Shown piece after piece: positions 1-9,070 of a stretch of DNA of 64,000 nucleotides (positions within the stretch are counted from its first letter, which is position 1; every line of letters starts with the position of its first letter). Both the position numbers and the translations under genes were made by a program. The notes under the pieces are model-generated. The model worked only from the letters and a program-made list of their open reading frames with translations. It ran no database searches and was not told where the DNA came from. Origin of the DNA: an uncultured Methylophaga sp. GTDB lineage: Bacteria; Pseudomonadota; Gammaproteobacteria; Nitrosococcales; Methylophagaceae. The stretch is from assembly GCF_947259025.1 (NCBI RefSeq), contig NZ_CAMYKO010000006.1, positions 186,001-250,000 of the forward strand. The letters run 5' to 3'.

Positions 1-1284
1 TTCCTGTTTATCGCCGTTATCTGGATGCTTGCTGGGCCGGTCGCCTATATTCCTCTGGCAGTGATTCCGCTGACTATTCTGGTCAGTCTGATTATCCAGA
101 TCCCGCTGGGTCGAACCATTCAGCACTTGTTCCGGCACTCCGGCCAGCGCAGTTCTACACTGATAGAGACGCTGACCGGGCTGGAAACCATTAAAAGTAT
201 TGGCGCCGAAACACCCGTTCAGCGCAAATGGGAGCAGACCGTCGGCTTTATGACTAAATACAGCCAGCGGGCACGCTTGCTGTCATCCACGGCCATAAAC
301 TTTACGTCTTTTCTGCAGCAGATGGCAACGATTTCAGTGGTGGTCTACGGGGTATATCTGATTACCGAAAACGAAATCACCATGGGTGCTCTGATAGCCA
401 GCACCATCCTTACCGGCCGTGCGCTGGCCCCGATGGCACAGATGGCCGGTATTCTGACCCGCTATCACCAGTCCAAGGCTGCACTGAAATCGCTCAACTC
501 ACTGATGAATCTGCCGGTGGAGCGGCCGACTGGCCGTGAGTTTCTGCATCGTCCTGAGTTCAAGGGCGGGGTAGAGTTTAAAAAAGTCAGTTTCCGTTAT
601 CCCGAGCAGCCGCTGGATGCCTTGAGTGAAGTGTCATTCAGCATCAAACCCGGTGAGAAAGTCGCTTTTATCGGTCGTATTGGCTCGGGCAAAAGCACTA
701 TCGAAAAACTGATCCTGGGTCTGTATGAGCCCGATGATGGGGCGATCATGCTCGATGGCACTGATATCCGCCAGGTTGATCCGGTCGATTTGCGGCGTAA
801 CTTCGGTTATGCACCCCAGGATGTAGTCCTGTTCTACGGCAGTATCCGTGACAATATCACCATGGTGGCGCCGTTTGCAGAAGATGAAGCCGTGCTCAAA
901 GCCGCTGATGTGGCCGGTGTTACCGAGTTTGTGAACCGCCACCCCTCCGGTTTTGATATGCCGGTAGGCGAGCGGGGCGAGGGGCTTTCCGGTGGTCAGC
1001 GGCAGAGCGTGGCTGTGGCCAGGGCCTTGTTGCTCAATCCGCCGGTGATCGTGCTGGACGAGCCTACGAACGCCATGGATAACAGCACAGAAGAGCGTTT
1101 TAAGGCCAAGCTATCACCGGAGCTCGAGGATAAAACCCTGCTGCTGGTCACGCACAAAGCTTCTTTGCTGAGCCTGGTCGATCGCATCATCGTGATGGAT
1201 CAGGGGCATCTGGTTGCCGATGGCCCGCGCGATCAAATCCTCGCTGCCTTGAAAAAAGGCCATATCAAAGTTTCAAAAGGTTAA
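1..1284 (+). CDS. Type I secretion ABC transporter, permease/ATPase (5' end outside window)
   Basis: Inner-membrane exporter half of a type I secretion system, which couples ATP hydrolysis to export of a large substrate, often a giant adhesin, straight to the outside. The reading frame is open from base 1, so the start and any N-terminal peptidase-like domain lie outside the window. Visible in order: the last transmembrane helices (residues 1-140), then a full nucleotide-binding domain with Walker A GRIGSGKST, signature LSGGQ, Walker B VIVLDEPT and a switch His (LLVTHK). An HlyD adaptor gene starts 3 bases after the stop, and a TolC-like gene follows. The closest known set is LapB-LapC-LapE or LssB-type exporters. 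Family is certain; the substrate is not visible here. Confidence 0.93.
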   Translation, partial: FLFIAVIWMLAGPVAYIPLAVIPLTILVSLIIQIPLGRTIQHLFRHSGQRSSTLIETLTGLETIKSIGAETPVQRKWEQTVGFMTKYSQRARLLSSTAINFTSFLQQMATISVVVYGVYLITENEITMGALIASTILTGRALAPMAQMAGILTRYHQSKAALKSLNSLMNLPVERPTGREFLHRPEFKGGVEFKKVSFRYPEQPLDALSEVSFSIKPGEKVAFIGRIGSGKSTIEKLILGLYEPDDGAIMLDGTDIRQVDPVDLRRNFGYAPQDVVLFYGSIRDNITMVAPFAEDEAVLKAADVAGVTEFVNRHPSGFDMPVGERGEGLSGGQRQSVAVARALLLNPPVIVLDEPTNAMDNSTEERFKAKLSPELEDKTLLLVTHKASLLSLVDRIIVMDQGHLVADGPRDQILAALKKGHIKVSKG

Positions 1285-1287
1285 GAC

Positions 1288-2619
1288 ATGGCCTGGTTCA
1301 AACGAGCACATCCCGAAGATATCGAGTTCATGTCCGAGGTCAGCGCCGCGACCATGGAAACCTCGCCACGAACCGGTCACTCTCTGTTGTTGCTGACGGC
1401 GTTGTTTTTTATTTGTGCTTTCTGGTGGGCCAGCCAGACCGAACTGGATGAAGTCACCCGTGGTGAAGGCAAGGTGATTCCATCGAGTAAGATCCAGGTA
1501 ATTCAGAATCTGGAAGGCGGAATCTTGTCCGAGGTGCTGGTCAATGAGGGGCAACTCGTTGACAAGGGCGATGTACTGCTGAAAATCGATGATACCCGCT
1601 TCTCTTCCTCATTCCAGGAAACCAAGCTTAAATACTGGGAGCTCAGAGCCCGTGCCGCCAGGCTAAGGGCTGAAGCCGAGGGGAAAACATTCGAGCTGCC
1701 TGAAGATCTCATTGAAGAGCGGCCGAAGCTTGCCACTGCTGAACGTAGCCTTTACGAGACCCGCCAGCGGGAAATGCAGAGTAATATTGATGTGCTCGAA
1801 CAGCAGGCACGTCAGCGTCAGCAGGAACTGGCTGAAAATCAGGCCAAGCTGAATAAACTGCGTACCAGTTACGAACTCAGTAATGAAGAACTGAAAATGT
1901 CGGAGCCGCTGGTGTCGGTGGGCGTGATCTCGGAAGTAGAAGTGCTGAGGCTTAAACGCACGGTCAATGATATTCGCGGTGAGATGGAAACCACGCGACT
2001 GTCGATACCTCGGATTCGTTCCAGTTTGTCGGAAGTGCGGCAGAAAATTGAAGATGTGAAAGCGCGGTTTCAATCGGAGGCGGCCTCACAGCTGAGTGAG
2101 GTGCAGGCAGAGCTGGATCGCACAGAGACCACGATTACCTCTGCTGAAGATCGGGTCAGCCGTACCCAGGTGCGAGCGCCGGTCCGGGGTAAAGTCAACC
2201 GCTTGATGATTAATACGGTAGGCGGGGTGATACAGCCCGGTGAGGACATTGTGGAAATCGTCCCGGTTGATGACAGTCTGCTGATAGAGGCCCAGATCCG
2301 GCCTTCGGACATTGCTTTCCTGCGTCCCGGTCAGGATGCCATGATAAAATTCACCGCTTATGATTTCTCCATATACGGCGGTCTGCCGGCTACTTTGGAG
2401 AGAATCAGTGCTGACACCATTACCAATGAAGAAGACGAAAGTTTCTATCTGATTTATTTGCGTACCAAAAAGAACTATATTGATAGCAGTAAGGGCGAGC
2501 TGGAGATTATTCCGGGTATGACCACCACGGTTGATATTCTGACCGGCAAGAAAACAGTGCTGGATTACCTGCTCAAGCCGATATTGAAAGCTAAAAACGA
2601 AGCGCTCAGAGAGCGGTGA
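1288..2619 (+). CDS. HlyD-family type I secretion periplasmic adaptor
   Basis: Membrane-fusion protein of 443 residues that links the ABC exporter in the inner membrane to a TolC-type channel. It has a short cytoplasmic N-terminus, one transmembrane helix at about residues 30-47, a first lipoyl half near residues 70-95 (QNLEGGILSEVLV), a long Glu/Gln/Arg-rich coiled coil at about 95-275, and the second lipoyl half (RAPVRGKVNRL) followed by the beta-barrel. Length is normal for the LapC/HlyD family. It starts 3 bases after the exporter stop, so the two are co-transcribed and probably translationally coupled. Confidence 0.93.
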   Translation: MAWFKRAHPEDIEFMSEVSAATMETSPRTGHSLLLLTALFFICAFWWASQTELDEVTRGEGKVIPSSKIQVIQNLEGGILSEVLVNEGQLVDKGDVLLKIDDTRFSSSFQETKLKYWELRARAARLRAEAEGKTFELPEDLIEERPKLATAERSLYETRQREMQSNIDVLEQQARQRQQELAENQAKLNKLRTSYELSNEELKMSEPLVSVGVISEVEVLRLKRTVNDIRGEMETTRLSIPRIRSSLSEVRQKIEDVKARFQSEAASQLSEVQAELDRTETTITSAEDRVSRTQVRAPVRGKVNRLMINTVGGVIQPGEDIVEIVPVDDSLLIEAQIRPSDIAFLRPGQDAMIKFTAYDFSIYGGLPATLERISADTITNEEDESFYLIYLRTKKNYIDSSKGELEIIPGMTTTVDILTGKKTVLDYLLKPILKAKNEALRER

Positions 2620-2636
2620 TGGACGGAATCATCTAG

Positions 2637-3287
2637 ATGAGAGAAATGACAATGACAGCGGCAACCCTGCTCGTGGCGGTTCCGGAGCATCAACAGGCCG
2701 ATGCAATCAAACGGGCCTTGCCGGATATCTATGCGGTGTCTGCATACAAGGACCTAGCTTCACTGCAGTCTGTCGCGGTAGAGGGAAAACCGCAGCTTAT
2801 TTTATGCCATCAGTGTTTTTTCGAGGCAGACAACAACAATCTGCTGTCGGAACTGGCGCGTCAATGTCCCGACAGCCGCATTATGATTCTGGGTCCGCCA
2901 CGACCGATGACCATACAAATCGCTGCGCTAAAACAGGGGGCACGCGGTTATTTTAATGAAGAACTGCCACTGGATAAACTGCACACCGCGCTACAGCTGA
3001 TATTGCATGGTGAAGTCTGGGTGGAGCGTCACGTGATCTCGGGACTGATAGATGAACTGACTCAACATCCCGAGATCAGCGAGCAACAGCAGCAGGCACT
3101 GGAAACCTTGTCTCCCAAAGAGATGGAGGTGGCCAAACTGGTCAGTCACGGTGCTACCAACAAGATGATTGCCCGGCAAATGGATATCACCGAACGCACA
3201 GTCAAAGCGCACCTGACGACGATATTTCAGAAGATGCAGCTGCCCGACCGCTTATCGCTGGCCATTTTCTTTCGTGATCTGAGATAG
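2637..3287 (+). CDS. LuxR-type DNA-binding regulator with degenerate receiver domain
   Basis: A 216-residue protein. The C-terminal part (about 152-216) is a LuxR/FixJ helix-turn-helix (LSPKEMEVAKLVSHGATNKM, then TERTVKAHL). The N-terminal 120 residues have the outline of a response-regulator receiver, but the strand that normally ends in the phospho-accepting Asp reads QLILCHQCFF, and the usual conserved Lys after GYF is Glu (GYFNEE). Phosphorylation-dependent control is therefore unlikely. It lies between the adaptor and the TolC-like gene and may regulate the secretion or adhesin locus (inference). In-frame ATGs at 2646 and 2652 are alternative starts; a GAGAG stretch upstream of 2652 makes that one plausible too. 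Confidence 0.8.
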   Translation: MREMTMTAATLLVAVPEHQQADAIKRALPDIYAVSAYKDLASLQSVAVEGKPQLILCHQCFFEADNNNLLSELARQCPDSRIMILGPPRPMTIQIAALKQGARGYFNEELPLDKLHTALQLILHGEVWVERHVISGLIDELTQHPEISEQQQQALETLSPKEMEVAKLVSHGATNKMIARQMDITERTVKAHLTTIFQKMQLPDRLSLAIFFRDLR

Positions 3288-3362
3288 ATAAGCCATTGCA
3301 GGCCGGCTGGTATTGTAATAAAGTTGCCGACAGCGCAATAAAAACAATTTTGGAAGTTTGAT

Positions 3363-3397
3363 TTGTGATGCCTGAGGGGCCGCCGAAAGCATCACAA
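3363..3397 (+). promoter_or_regulatory. Perfect 9-bp dyad in the leader of the TolC-like gene
   Basis: TTGTGATGC (3363-3371) is repeated in inverted form as GCATCACAA (3389-3397) with a 17-base spacer, 27 bases before the TolC-like start. An A-rich tract and the AGGAC ribosome site follow. It could be an operator (TGTGA is also the half-site of CRP-type regulators, though the spacing is far too long for CRP) or an RNA hairpin acting on translation. No U-tract follows, so it is not a standard terminator. Confidence 0.45.
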
Positions 3398-3423
3398 GAA
3401 TAAAAAAAATAGGACAAGCACAT

Positions 3424-4740
3424 ATGAAACCTTTAGCTATCGTCATCCCCTTGTGGATCTCCATGGGCATTGCCAATGCAGATACACTGCAGGAAGCCGT
3501 GGATGCCACTGTTAAAACCAACCCAGACGTTCTCGCGGCCACCCATGAACGTCAAGCCGTCTCTAAAGAAGTTGACCAGGCCCGTGCCGGTTATTATCCA
3601 ACTCTGGATTTAGCCGTCGGCACCGGCTGGGAAATGACCGATAATCCCAGCACCCGGGGCTCCGGCCGGGGTGAAGTTCACCTTAATCGTGATGAAGCCA
3701 GTCTGAATATGCGCCAGATGCTGTTTGACGGCCTGGAAACCAAAAACGAAGTGGCCCGTCAGGAAGCCAGAACCAACTCGCGTTCTTTCGGCGTTTACAG
3801 CTCAGCCGAAAATACCGCGCTGGATGCCGTACTGGCTTACCACAATGTCTTGCGTCAGCAGAAACTGGTAGAACTGGCGCAAACCAACCTTGAAGCGCAT
3901 GAGCGCACACATGATCAAATCATGCTACGTGCCGAGCGCGGTGTCGGTCGTAAAGCGGATATGGAACAAAGCCTGGGTCGTCTTGCACTGGCTGAAGCCA
4001 ATCTGAAAGCAGAACAGGCTAACCTGCGAGATGCCGAGACAGCCTATATTCGCGTCGTTGGCATGAGCCCTGAATCACTGAGTCTGCCTGACTCACCAAT
4101 CAGCCAGATTCCGCAAAGCCAGGATGAAGCCATTGCGATGGCGCTTGAGAACCATCCCACGCTGCGTCTGGCCAGCTATGATGTCGAGTCTGCCAAGGCA
4201 CAGCATGCCACTGCCAAAGCCCCGTTCTATCCGGATTTGCATCTGGAAGTCGGCACCCGTGCTGATCATGATATCGATGGCATAGAAGGCAAGGATAAAG
4301 ACATCACGGCGATGCTGCGTCTGCGCTACAACCTGTTCAATGGTGGTCGTGATACCGCCCGTCGTGAAGAAACCGCGTCCCTGATCAACCAGGCAGCGGA
4401 AATCCGCAATAATACCCATCGCCAGGTTGAAGAAAGCGTGCGCCTGTCATGGAACGCTTGGCAAACGCTGAAAAGCCAGAAACCGGCACGTGAGCAACAC
4501 GTGCAGTCAAGTGAAAAAGCCCGTGATGCTTATCAGCAGCAATTCAGCCTGGGTCAGCGCACGTTGCTTGACTTGCTGGACTCTGAAAATGAAGTTTTCA
4601 GAGCGCGTACTGCCTTAGTCAATACTCAGTATGACGAACTGTATGCGATGTACCGTATTCTCAACAGCATGGGTGTACTGCTGCAAAGCCTTGAGGTAGA
4701 ACTGCCTGAGGCTGCTGCGACTATTGCATCGAATGAATAA
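3424..4740 (+). CDS. TolC-family outer-membrane secretion channel
   Basis: A 438-residue outer-membrane efflux protein that would complete the type I secretion apparatus. It begins with a Sec signal peptide cleaved after about residue 19 (…MGIANA/DTLQEAV). Two homologous OEP repeats follow, with long amphipathic helices (for example EVDQARAGYYPTLDLAVGTG and its counterpart HATAKAPFYPDLHLEVGT), the internal duplication typical of TolC and LapE. It sits downstream of the exporter, adaptor and regulator genes with a 136-base gap containing a dyad, so it may have its own promoter. A strong terminator follows. Confidence 0.92.
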   Translation: MKPLAIVIPLWISMGIANADTLQEAVDATVKTNPDVLAATHERQAVSKEVDQARAGYYPTLDLAVGTGWEMTDNPSTRGSGRGEVHLNRDEASLNMRQMLFDGLETKNEVARQEARTNSRSFGVYSSAENTALDAVLAYHNVLRQQKLVELAQTNLEAHERTHDQIMLRAERGVGRKADMEQSLGRLALAEANLKAEQANLRDAETAYIRVVGMSPESLSLPDSPISQIPQSQDEAIAMALENHPTLRLASYDVESAKAQHATAKAPFYPDLHLEVGTRADHDIDGIEGKDKDITAMLRLRYNLFNGGRDTARREETASLINQAAEIRNNTHRQVEESVRLSWNAWQTLKSQKPAREQHVQSSEKARDAYQQQFSLGQRTLLDLLDSENEVFRARTALVNTQYDELYAMYRILNSMGVLLQSLEVELPEAAATIASNE

Positions 4741-4763
4741 ACCCGGTTGATTTTACCGGTAGC

Positions 4764-4796
4764 AAAAGCCACGGCTGAAATGCCGTGGCTTTTTTG
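4764..4796 (+). terminator. Rho-independent terminator after the TolC-like gene
   Basis: A 9-bp perfect stem AGCCACGGC (4767-4775) / GCCGTGGCT (4782-4790) with a 6-base loop is followed by six T. It ends the secretion gene cluster before fabA. Confidence 0.9.
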
Positions 4797-4893
4797 TAAG
4801 TGAGACAACAAAATTCAGGTAGCCAGTTTTTCTGGTTTGCAAACGTTCGTGCTATCATACGGAGCCCAATTAGCGGGATATTAAAGAGAGTTC

Positions 4894-5409
4894 ATGAGTA
4901 ATCAGTCATCATTTAGCTACGAAGAATTATTGCAGTGTGGACATGGAGAGATGTTCGGTCCCGGCAATGCCCAGTTACCTGTTCCCAATATGTTAATGAT
5001 GGATCGCATTACTCATATCGCTAACACCGGTGGTGCCTATGGCAAAGGGGAAATTATTGCGGAGCTGGATATTCATCCAGATCTGTGGTTTTTCGATTGC
5101 CATTTCCCCGGCGATCCAGTGATGCCGGGCTGTCTCGGTCTGGATGCCATGTGGCAGCTGGTTGGCTTCTTCCTCGCCTGGGACGGCAATCCGGGCCGGG
5201 GCCGTGCTTTGGGTTCGGGTGAAGTCAAGTTCACCGGACAGGTGCTGCCGACGGCAAAAAAGGTCACTTACCGCATCGACCTCAAGCGCGTGATCGCACG
5301 TAAACTGGTGCTGGCCATTGCCGACGGCACGGTATCTGTCGACGGGCGCGAAATCTACGTGGCCAAAGATTTACGGGTTGGCCTGTTTACCTCTACCGAC
5401 GATTTTTAG
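4894..5409 (+). CDS. fabA: 3-hydroxydecanoyl-ACP dehydratase/isomerase
   Basis: Dehydrates 3-hydroxyacyl-ACP and isomerises trans-2- to cis-3-decenoyl-ACP, the branch point of anaerobic unsaturated fatty-acid synthesis in the cytosol. It has 171 residues, as expected for FabA (172 in E. coli). The active site matches: His70 in [16 protein letters not shown] and Asp84 in LGLDAMWQL. The isomerase-competent FabA form rather than FabZ is indicated by this motif and by fabB starting 9 bases after the stop. Confidence 0.97.
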   Translation: MSNQSSFSYEELLQCGHGEMFGPGNAQLPVPNMLMMDRITHIANTGGAYGKGEIIAELDIHPDLWFFDCHFPGDPVMPGCLGLDAMWQLVGFFLAWDGNPGRGRALGSGEVKFTGQVLPTAKKVTYRIDLKRVIARKLVLAIADGTVSVDGREIYVAKDLRVGLFTSTDDF

Positions 5410-5418
5410 GATTTATCG

Positions 5419-6636
5419 ATGAGACGTGTTGTTGTTACAGGTTTGGGTATTACCTCCTGTCTGGGGCTTGATGTGGCAGCAGTGACAGAATCACTGCGAC
5501 AGGGGCGCTCCGGTATCCGTTTCAAGCAGGATTATGCCGATATGGGCTTTCGCAGCCATGTTGCCGGTACCATTGATATCGACTTCAAAGAATACATTGA
5601 TCGCAAAACGCTGCGCTTCATGGGAGATGCCGCTGCTTACAGTTATATTTCCATGCAGCAGGCGATTGAAGATGCCAATCTCACTGATGAACAAGTCTCC
5701 AACGTTCGCACTGGTCTGATTATGGGCTCAGGCGGCGCTTCTTCTGCCAATCAGGTAGAAGCAGCTGATATCCTGCGTAATAAAGGCCTCAAGCGTATTG
5801 GTCCCTACCGGGTGACACAGGTGATGGGCAGTACCACCTCAGCCTGTCTGGCGACGCCATTTAAGATCAAGGGCGTGAACTACTCCATGTCCTCTGCCTG
5901 CGCTACCAGTGCCCATTGTATCGGTACCGCGATGGAACAAATCCAGTTAGGTAAACAAGACATCGTCTTCGCCGGTGGTGGTGAAGAAGAACATTGGTCG
6001 ATGAGTTCACTGTTCGATGCGATGGGCGCTTTGTCGACCAAATATAATGACACGCCGGAAAAAGCCTCACGCGCCTATGATGCCGCTCGAGACGGCTTTG
6101 TGATTGCCGGTGGCGGCGGTGTTATCGTGCTGGAAGAGTACGAACATGCCAAAGCCCGTGGCGCCAAGATTTATGCTGAACTGACCGGCTATGGTGCGAC
6201 CTCGGATGGCCACGATATGGTGGCGCCATCGGGTGAAGGCGCCGAACGTTGCATGCAATTGGCGATGTCGACCAGCCGTGGCGAAGTGCAATATATCAAT
6301 GCTCACGGTACTTCGACGCCGGTAGGCGACCTGGCCGAGCTGGGTGCCATTAAAAACACCTTCGGTGATGCTATCCCCCATGTAGGCTCAACCAAGTCGC
6401 TGTCAGGCCATTCTCTGGGCGCTGCGGGTGTTCAGGAAGCAATTTACAGTCTGCTGATGCTGGAGAATGATTTTCTGGCAGCATCGGCCAATATTGAAAA
6501 CCTGGATCCGGAAGCGGAAGGCATGCCGATTGTGCAGCAGCGTATTGACAATCCCGGCCTTACCACAGTGATGTCCAACAGCTTCGGTTTTGGTGGCACC
6601 AATGCCTGTCTGGTGTTTGAAAAGCTGGATGGCTGA
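5419..6636 (+). CDS. fabB: Beta-ketoacyl-ACP synthase I
   Basis: Condenses malonyl-ACP with acyl-ACP and is needed to elongate the cis-3-decenoyl product of FabA. It has 405 residues with the complete thiolase-fold triad: Cys161 (SSACATSA), His296 ([11 protein letters not shown]) and His331 (SGHSLGAAG), plus Lys326. Immediately downstream of fabA in the same operon, the usual gammaproteobacterial pairing. The operon ends in a strong hairpin terminator. Confidence 0.97.
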   Translation: MRRVVVTGLGITSCLGLDVAAVTESLRQGRSGIRFKQDYADMGFRSHVAGTIDIDFKEYIDRKTLRFMGDAAAYSYISMQQAIEDANLTDEQVSNVRTGLIMGSGGASSANQVEAADILRNKGLKRIGPYRVTQVMGSTTSACLATPFKIKGVNYSMSSACATSAHCIGTAMEQIQLGKQDIVFAGGGEEEHWSMSSLFDAMGALSTKYNDTPEKASRAYDAARDGFVIAGGGGVIVLEEYEHAKARGAKIYAELTGYGATSDGHDMVAPSGEGAERCMQLAMSTSRGEVQYINAHGTSTPVGDLAELGAIKNTFGDAIPHVGSTKSLSGHSLGAAGVQEAIYSLLMLENDFLAASANIENLDPEAEGMPIVQQRIDNPGLTTVMSNSFGFGGTNACLVFEKLDG

Positions 6637-6667
6637 TAAGCGCTGAGATGCCTTATCAGCAGTTTGA

Positions 6668-6705
6668 AAAGCCAGCCGCACGGTAATACGTCGGCTGGCT
6701 TTTTT
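6668..6705. terminator. Bidirectional terminator between fabB and a small reverse-strand gene
   Basis: AAAGCCAGCCG (6668-6678) pairs with CGGCTGGCTTT (from 6692); T6 follows on the plus strand and A-rich sequence precedes it. It can serve fabB on the plus strand and the 57-residue gene ending at 6708 on the minus strand. Confidence 0.88.
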
Positions 6706-6707
6706 GA

Positions 6708-6881
6708 TTATTGCAGATCGTCGTCAGTGACCGGACCACGTTTGCCTGCGATAGCTTCCTGTATCAGGCTGATAAGCTGTTTTTTCTTGTCGGGGTCATC
6801 AAGGTAATGAGAACTGAAAGTAATGCCGAACTTGTCCGCGTATTGCTTCACCAGCATCACCAGAATGGCTTCGTCTTCCAC
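6708..6881 (-). CDS. Small acidic protein, 57 residues, GTG start
   Basis: An unrecognised reverse-strand gene. It begins with GTG (6879-6881) preceded by CTGGAG at a good distance, reads MEDEAILVMLVKQYADKFGI, continues with a charged DDPDKKKQ segment and ends TDDDLQ. The start-side promoter, the ribosome site and a bidirectional terminator at its 3' end together support a real gene despite its size. It looks like a soluble helical protein with no signal or membrane segment. No function can be given. The next gene, ybfF, is divergent. Confidence 0.65.
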   Translation of the reverse strand: MEDEAILVMLVKQYADKFGITFSSHYLDDPDKKKQLISLIQEAIAGKRGPVTDDDLQ

Positions 6882-6910
6882 GATTTACTCCAGGTTAAAT
6901 GTAATCAGAC

Positions 6911-6916
6911 ATTATA
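6911..6916 (-). promoter_or_regulatory. Candidate -10 box for the 57-residue gene
   Basis: On the minus strand this reads TATAAT, about 30 bases before the GTG start. It lies in a 13-mer CATTATAACGTTT (6910-6922) that occurs again upstream of dapC (16625-16637). The -35 region is weak. Confidence 0.4.
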
Positions 6917-6935
6917 ACGTTTCATTTCTAGAACT

Positions 6936-7700
6936 ATGAAATTACACTACCAAGAAAGCGGCGAAGGCCGGCCGCTGCTGATTATTCACGGTCTGTTTGG
7001 CTCGGCAGATAACTGGCGCAGCATGGCGAAATATTTTGCCCGGTTTTACCGGGTGATCAGTGTTGATCTCAGGAATCATGGCCGTTCACCCCATAGTGAT
7101 GAGCAGGATTTTATGCTGATGGCACAGGATATCGAAAGCCTGTGCCGGGAGTTGTCTCTGAATAAAGTCCATGTTCTGGGACATTCGCTGGGCGGTAAAG
7201 TCGCGATGCAGTTCGCTGCCTTGCAGCCACAGTGGCTCGATAAACTGGTGGTGGTCGATATTTCACCGCGGCAGTATTTCAGCGAACACACGCCTTTAAT
7301 GGATGCGATGATGGCGCTGGATTTAGACCAGTACAACAGCCGCAAACAAGTTGACGAGGCTTTGGCTCATGATATTAAAGACCCGGGTGTACGCCAGTTT
7401 CTGCTGATGAACCTGCAAAGCAGCGATGCTGGACTCTACTGGCGCATCAACCTGCCGGGGCTTAAGGCGAACTACCGCAACTTGATGGCGCCGGTCTGCG
7501 AGCAGCAGATTCTCAGCATGCCCAGCCTGTTTGTTTACGGCGCCTTGTCTGAGTATGTCACCGAGGATGACCGGCAACTGATACAGCAGCATTTCACTGC
7601 CGCCGCGTTCAGCGCCATTGATAAAGCCGGCCACTGGGTACATGCTGAAAAGCCGCAGCGCTTTAAACAAGTCGTCGAGGAGTTTTTACGCAATGATTGA
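6936..7700 (+). CDS. ybfF: Alpha/beta-hydrolase, YbfF-type esterase
   Basis: Cytosolic esterase of 254 residues with an intact hydrolase triad layout: an oxyanion HGLFGSADNW motif near residue 19, nucleophile Ser84 in GHSLGG, and a C-terminal catalytic His233 in AGHWVHAEKP. Similar to E. coli YbfF, which hydrolyses short and medium acyl-CoA and other thioesters; the physiological substrate is unclear. Its stop overlaps the start of the MazG-like gene by 8 bases, so the two are translationally coupled. Confidence 0.88.
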   Translation: MKLHYQESGEGRPLLIIHGLFGSADNWRSMAKYFARFYRVISVDLRNHGRSPHSDEQDFMLMAQDIESLCRELSLNKVHVLGHSLGGKVAMQFAALQPQWLDKLVVVDISPRQYFSEHTPLMDAMMALDLDQYNSRKQVDEALAHDIKDPGVRQFLLMNLQSSDAGLYWRINLPGLKANYRNLMAPVCEQQILSMPSLFVYGALSEYVTEDDRQLIQQHFTAAAFSAIDKAGHWVHAEKPQRFKQVVEEFLRND

Positions 7701-8043
7701 GCCGAGGTTACTGGAAGAACTGATTGCATTTCGCCGTGAGCGTGACTGGGAACAGTTCCATAATCCCAAGGATATTGCGATTTCCCTGTCGATTGAAGCG
7801 GCGGAACTGCTGGAGTGGTTTCAGTGGCGTCAGCCCGATGAAGTCAGGCAAATGCTGGATTCTGATAAACGTGAACATCTGGAAGATGAAATTGCCGATG
7901 TTGCGGTTTACCTCAGCTACCTTTGCCACGATCTGGGTATCGACTTGAACCAGGTGGTGAAAAGCAAAATGGCGAAAAATGCCGCCAAGTACCCCAAGGA
8001 GCGGGTCAGGGGCCGCGCCGATAAATACAACGAATATTCATAA
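7693..8043 (+). CDS. MazG-like nucleotide pyrophosphohydrolase
   Basis: A 116-residue all-alpha NTP pyrophosphatase of the MazG/DCTPP1-like type, predicted to clean (d)NTP pools by releasing pyrophosphate. The metal-binding acidic motifs are present: EAAELLEWFQW and EHLEDEIADVAVYL. An upstream in-frame ATG at 7618 exists, but ATG 7693, just inside the end of ybfF, gives the family's normal N-terminus. The last residues (RADKYNEYS) are basic and polar. Specificity (dCTP or others) is not readable from the sequence. Confidence 0.88.
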   Translation: MIEPRLLEELIAFRRERDWEQFHNPKDIAISLSIEAAELLEWFQWRQPDEVRQMLDSDKREHLEDEIADVAVYLSYLCHDLGIDLNQVVKSKMAKNAAKYPKERVRGRADKYNEYS

Positions 8044-8112
8044 TTCACAGCCACAATGCTAGGATTTGGCATTTAGCCAGGCGGGCCGCTCCGCCCTGAA
8101 GGACAAAAACCC

Positions 8113-8970
8113 ATGAGTGCAATTGTTTTCCTGATTCAATGCCCCGACCGTAAAGGACTGGTGGCGGGTATTACCGGCTTTTTTGCTGAGCGTGAGTTCA
8201 ATATTCTGCATTGCCAGCAATACACTGATGTCGAGAACGGCCAGTATTTTATGCGGATCCGGCTGGAAGACGAGGGGCAATTACCGCACCAGCAACTGGA
8301 GCAGCAGTTCAACGCCTTTGCTGAGAACATGAACCTGACCTGGTCAGTGCGCTACAGCGATAAGCCTTATCGTGTCGCGCTGATGGTCACCCGTGCTTCC
8401 CACTGTGCCTATGACCTGCTGCTGCGCGAACTGGAAGGCGAGCTCAAGTGTGATATCCCGCTGATTATCGGCAATCACGCTGATCTGGAATATATGGCAA
8501 CGCAGTTCGACAAGCCTTTTTATCATCTGCCTATCACCAAAGACACCAAGGCCGAGCAGGAGGCCGCCATCAAAAAGCTGCTGGCCGAATTCGATATTGA
8601 TCTGGTGGTGATGGCCCGCTACATGCAGATTCTGTCAGAGCCGTTTATTGAAGAATTTTCCGGGCGGGTGATTAATATTCACCACGGATTTTTACCGGCT
8701 TTCCAGGGCGCCAAACCCTATCATCAGGCTTATGAACGCGGCGTTAAAATCATTGGCGCGACGGCCCATTACGCGACTGCTGAACTGGACGAAGGCCCGA
8801 TTATAGAACAGGATGTTGAGCGGGTCATGCACGATAACAGCCCCGATGATCTGGTGATGATCGGCAAGGATATCGAGAGACGGGTGCTGACCCGGGCAGT
8901 GCGGGCGCATATTGAGCACCGCATCATTATGAGCGGTCGCCGTACTATCGTTTTTTCGGAAGGCGCGTGA
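8113..8970 (+). CDS. purU: Formyltetrahydrofolate deformylase
   Basis: Hydrolyses 10-formyl-tetrahydrofolate to formate and tetrahydrofolate, balancing C1 units and supplying formate for PurT. It has 285 residues: an N-terminal ACT domain (about 5-85, FLIQCPDRKGLVAGITGFF) and a formyl-transferase domain (about 90-285) with INIHHGFLPAF and the catalytic Asp in ATAELDEGPIIEQD. A GC-rich hairpin, GGCGG…CCGCC, lies in the leader (about 8081-8096). It is transcribed alone or from its own promoter 69 bases after the MazG-like gene. Confidence 0.95.
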   Translation: MSAIVFLIQCPDRKGLVAGITGFFAEREFNILHCQQYTDVENGQYFMRIRLEDEGQLPHQQLEQQFNAFAENMNLTWSVRYSDKPYRVALMVTRASHCAYDLLLRELEGELKCDIPLIIGNHADLEYMATQFDKPFYHLPITKDTKAEQEAAIKKLLAEFDIDLVVMARYMQILSEPFIEEFSGRVINIHHGFLPAFQGAKPYHQAYERGVKIIGATAHYATAELDEGPIIEQDVERVMHDNSPDDLVMIGKDIERRVLTRAVRAHIEHRIIMSGRRTIVFSEGA

Positions 8971-9070
8971 TCAAAGTATCAGCGCTGGGTTTTCTATCCG
9001 CAGATCTTGCTGATTTCACAGAAAAATAAATCTAAGAACAAGCTGAATTATCAGCTGTAGAGGAGCAACA

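Noticed and set aside
8044-8112. Glycine-type riboswitch in front of purU
   Set aside because: The leader is only about 70 bases and shows one GC hairpin; too short for a known riboswitch.
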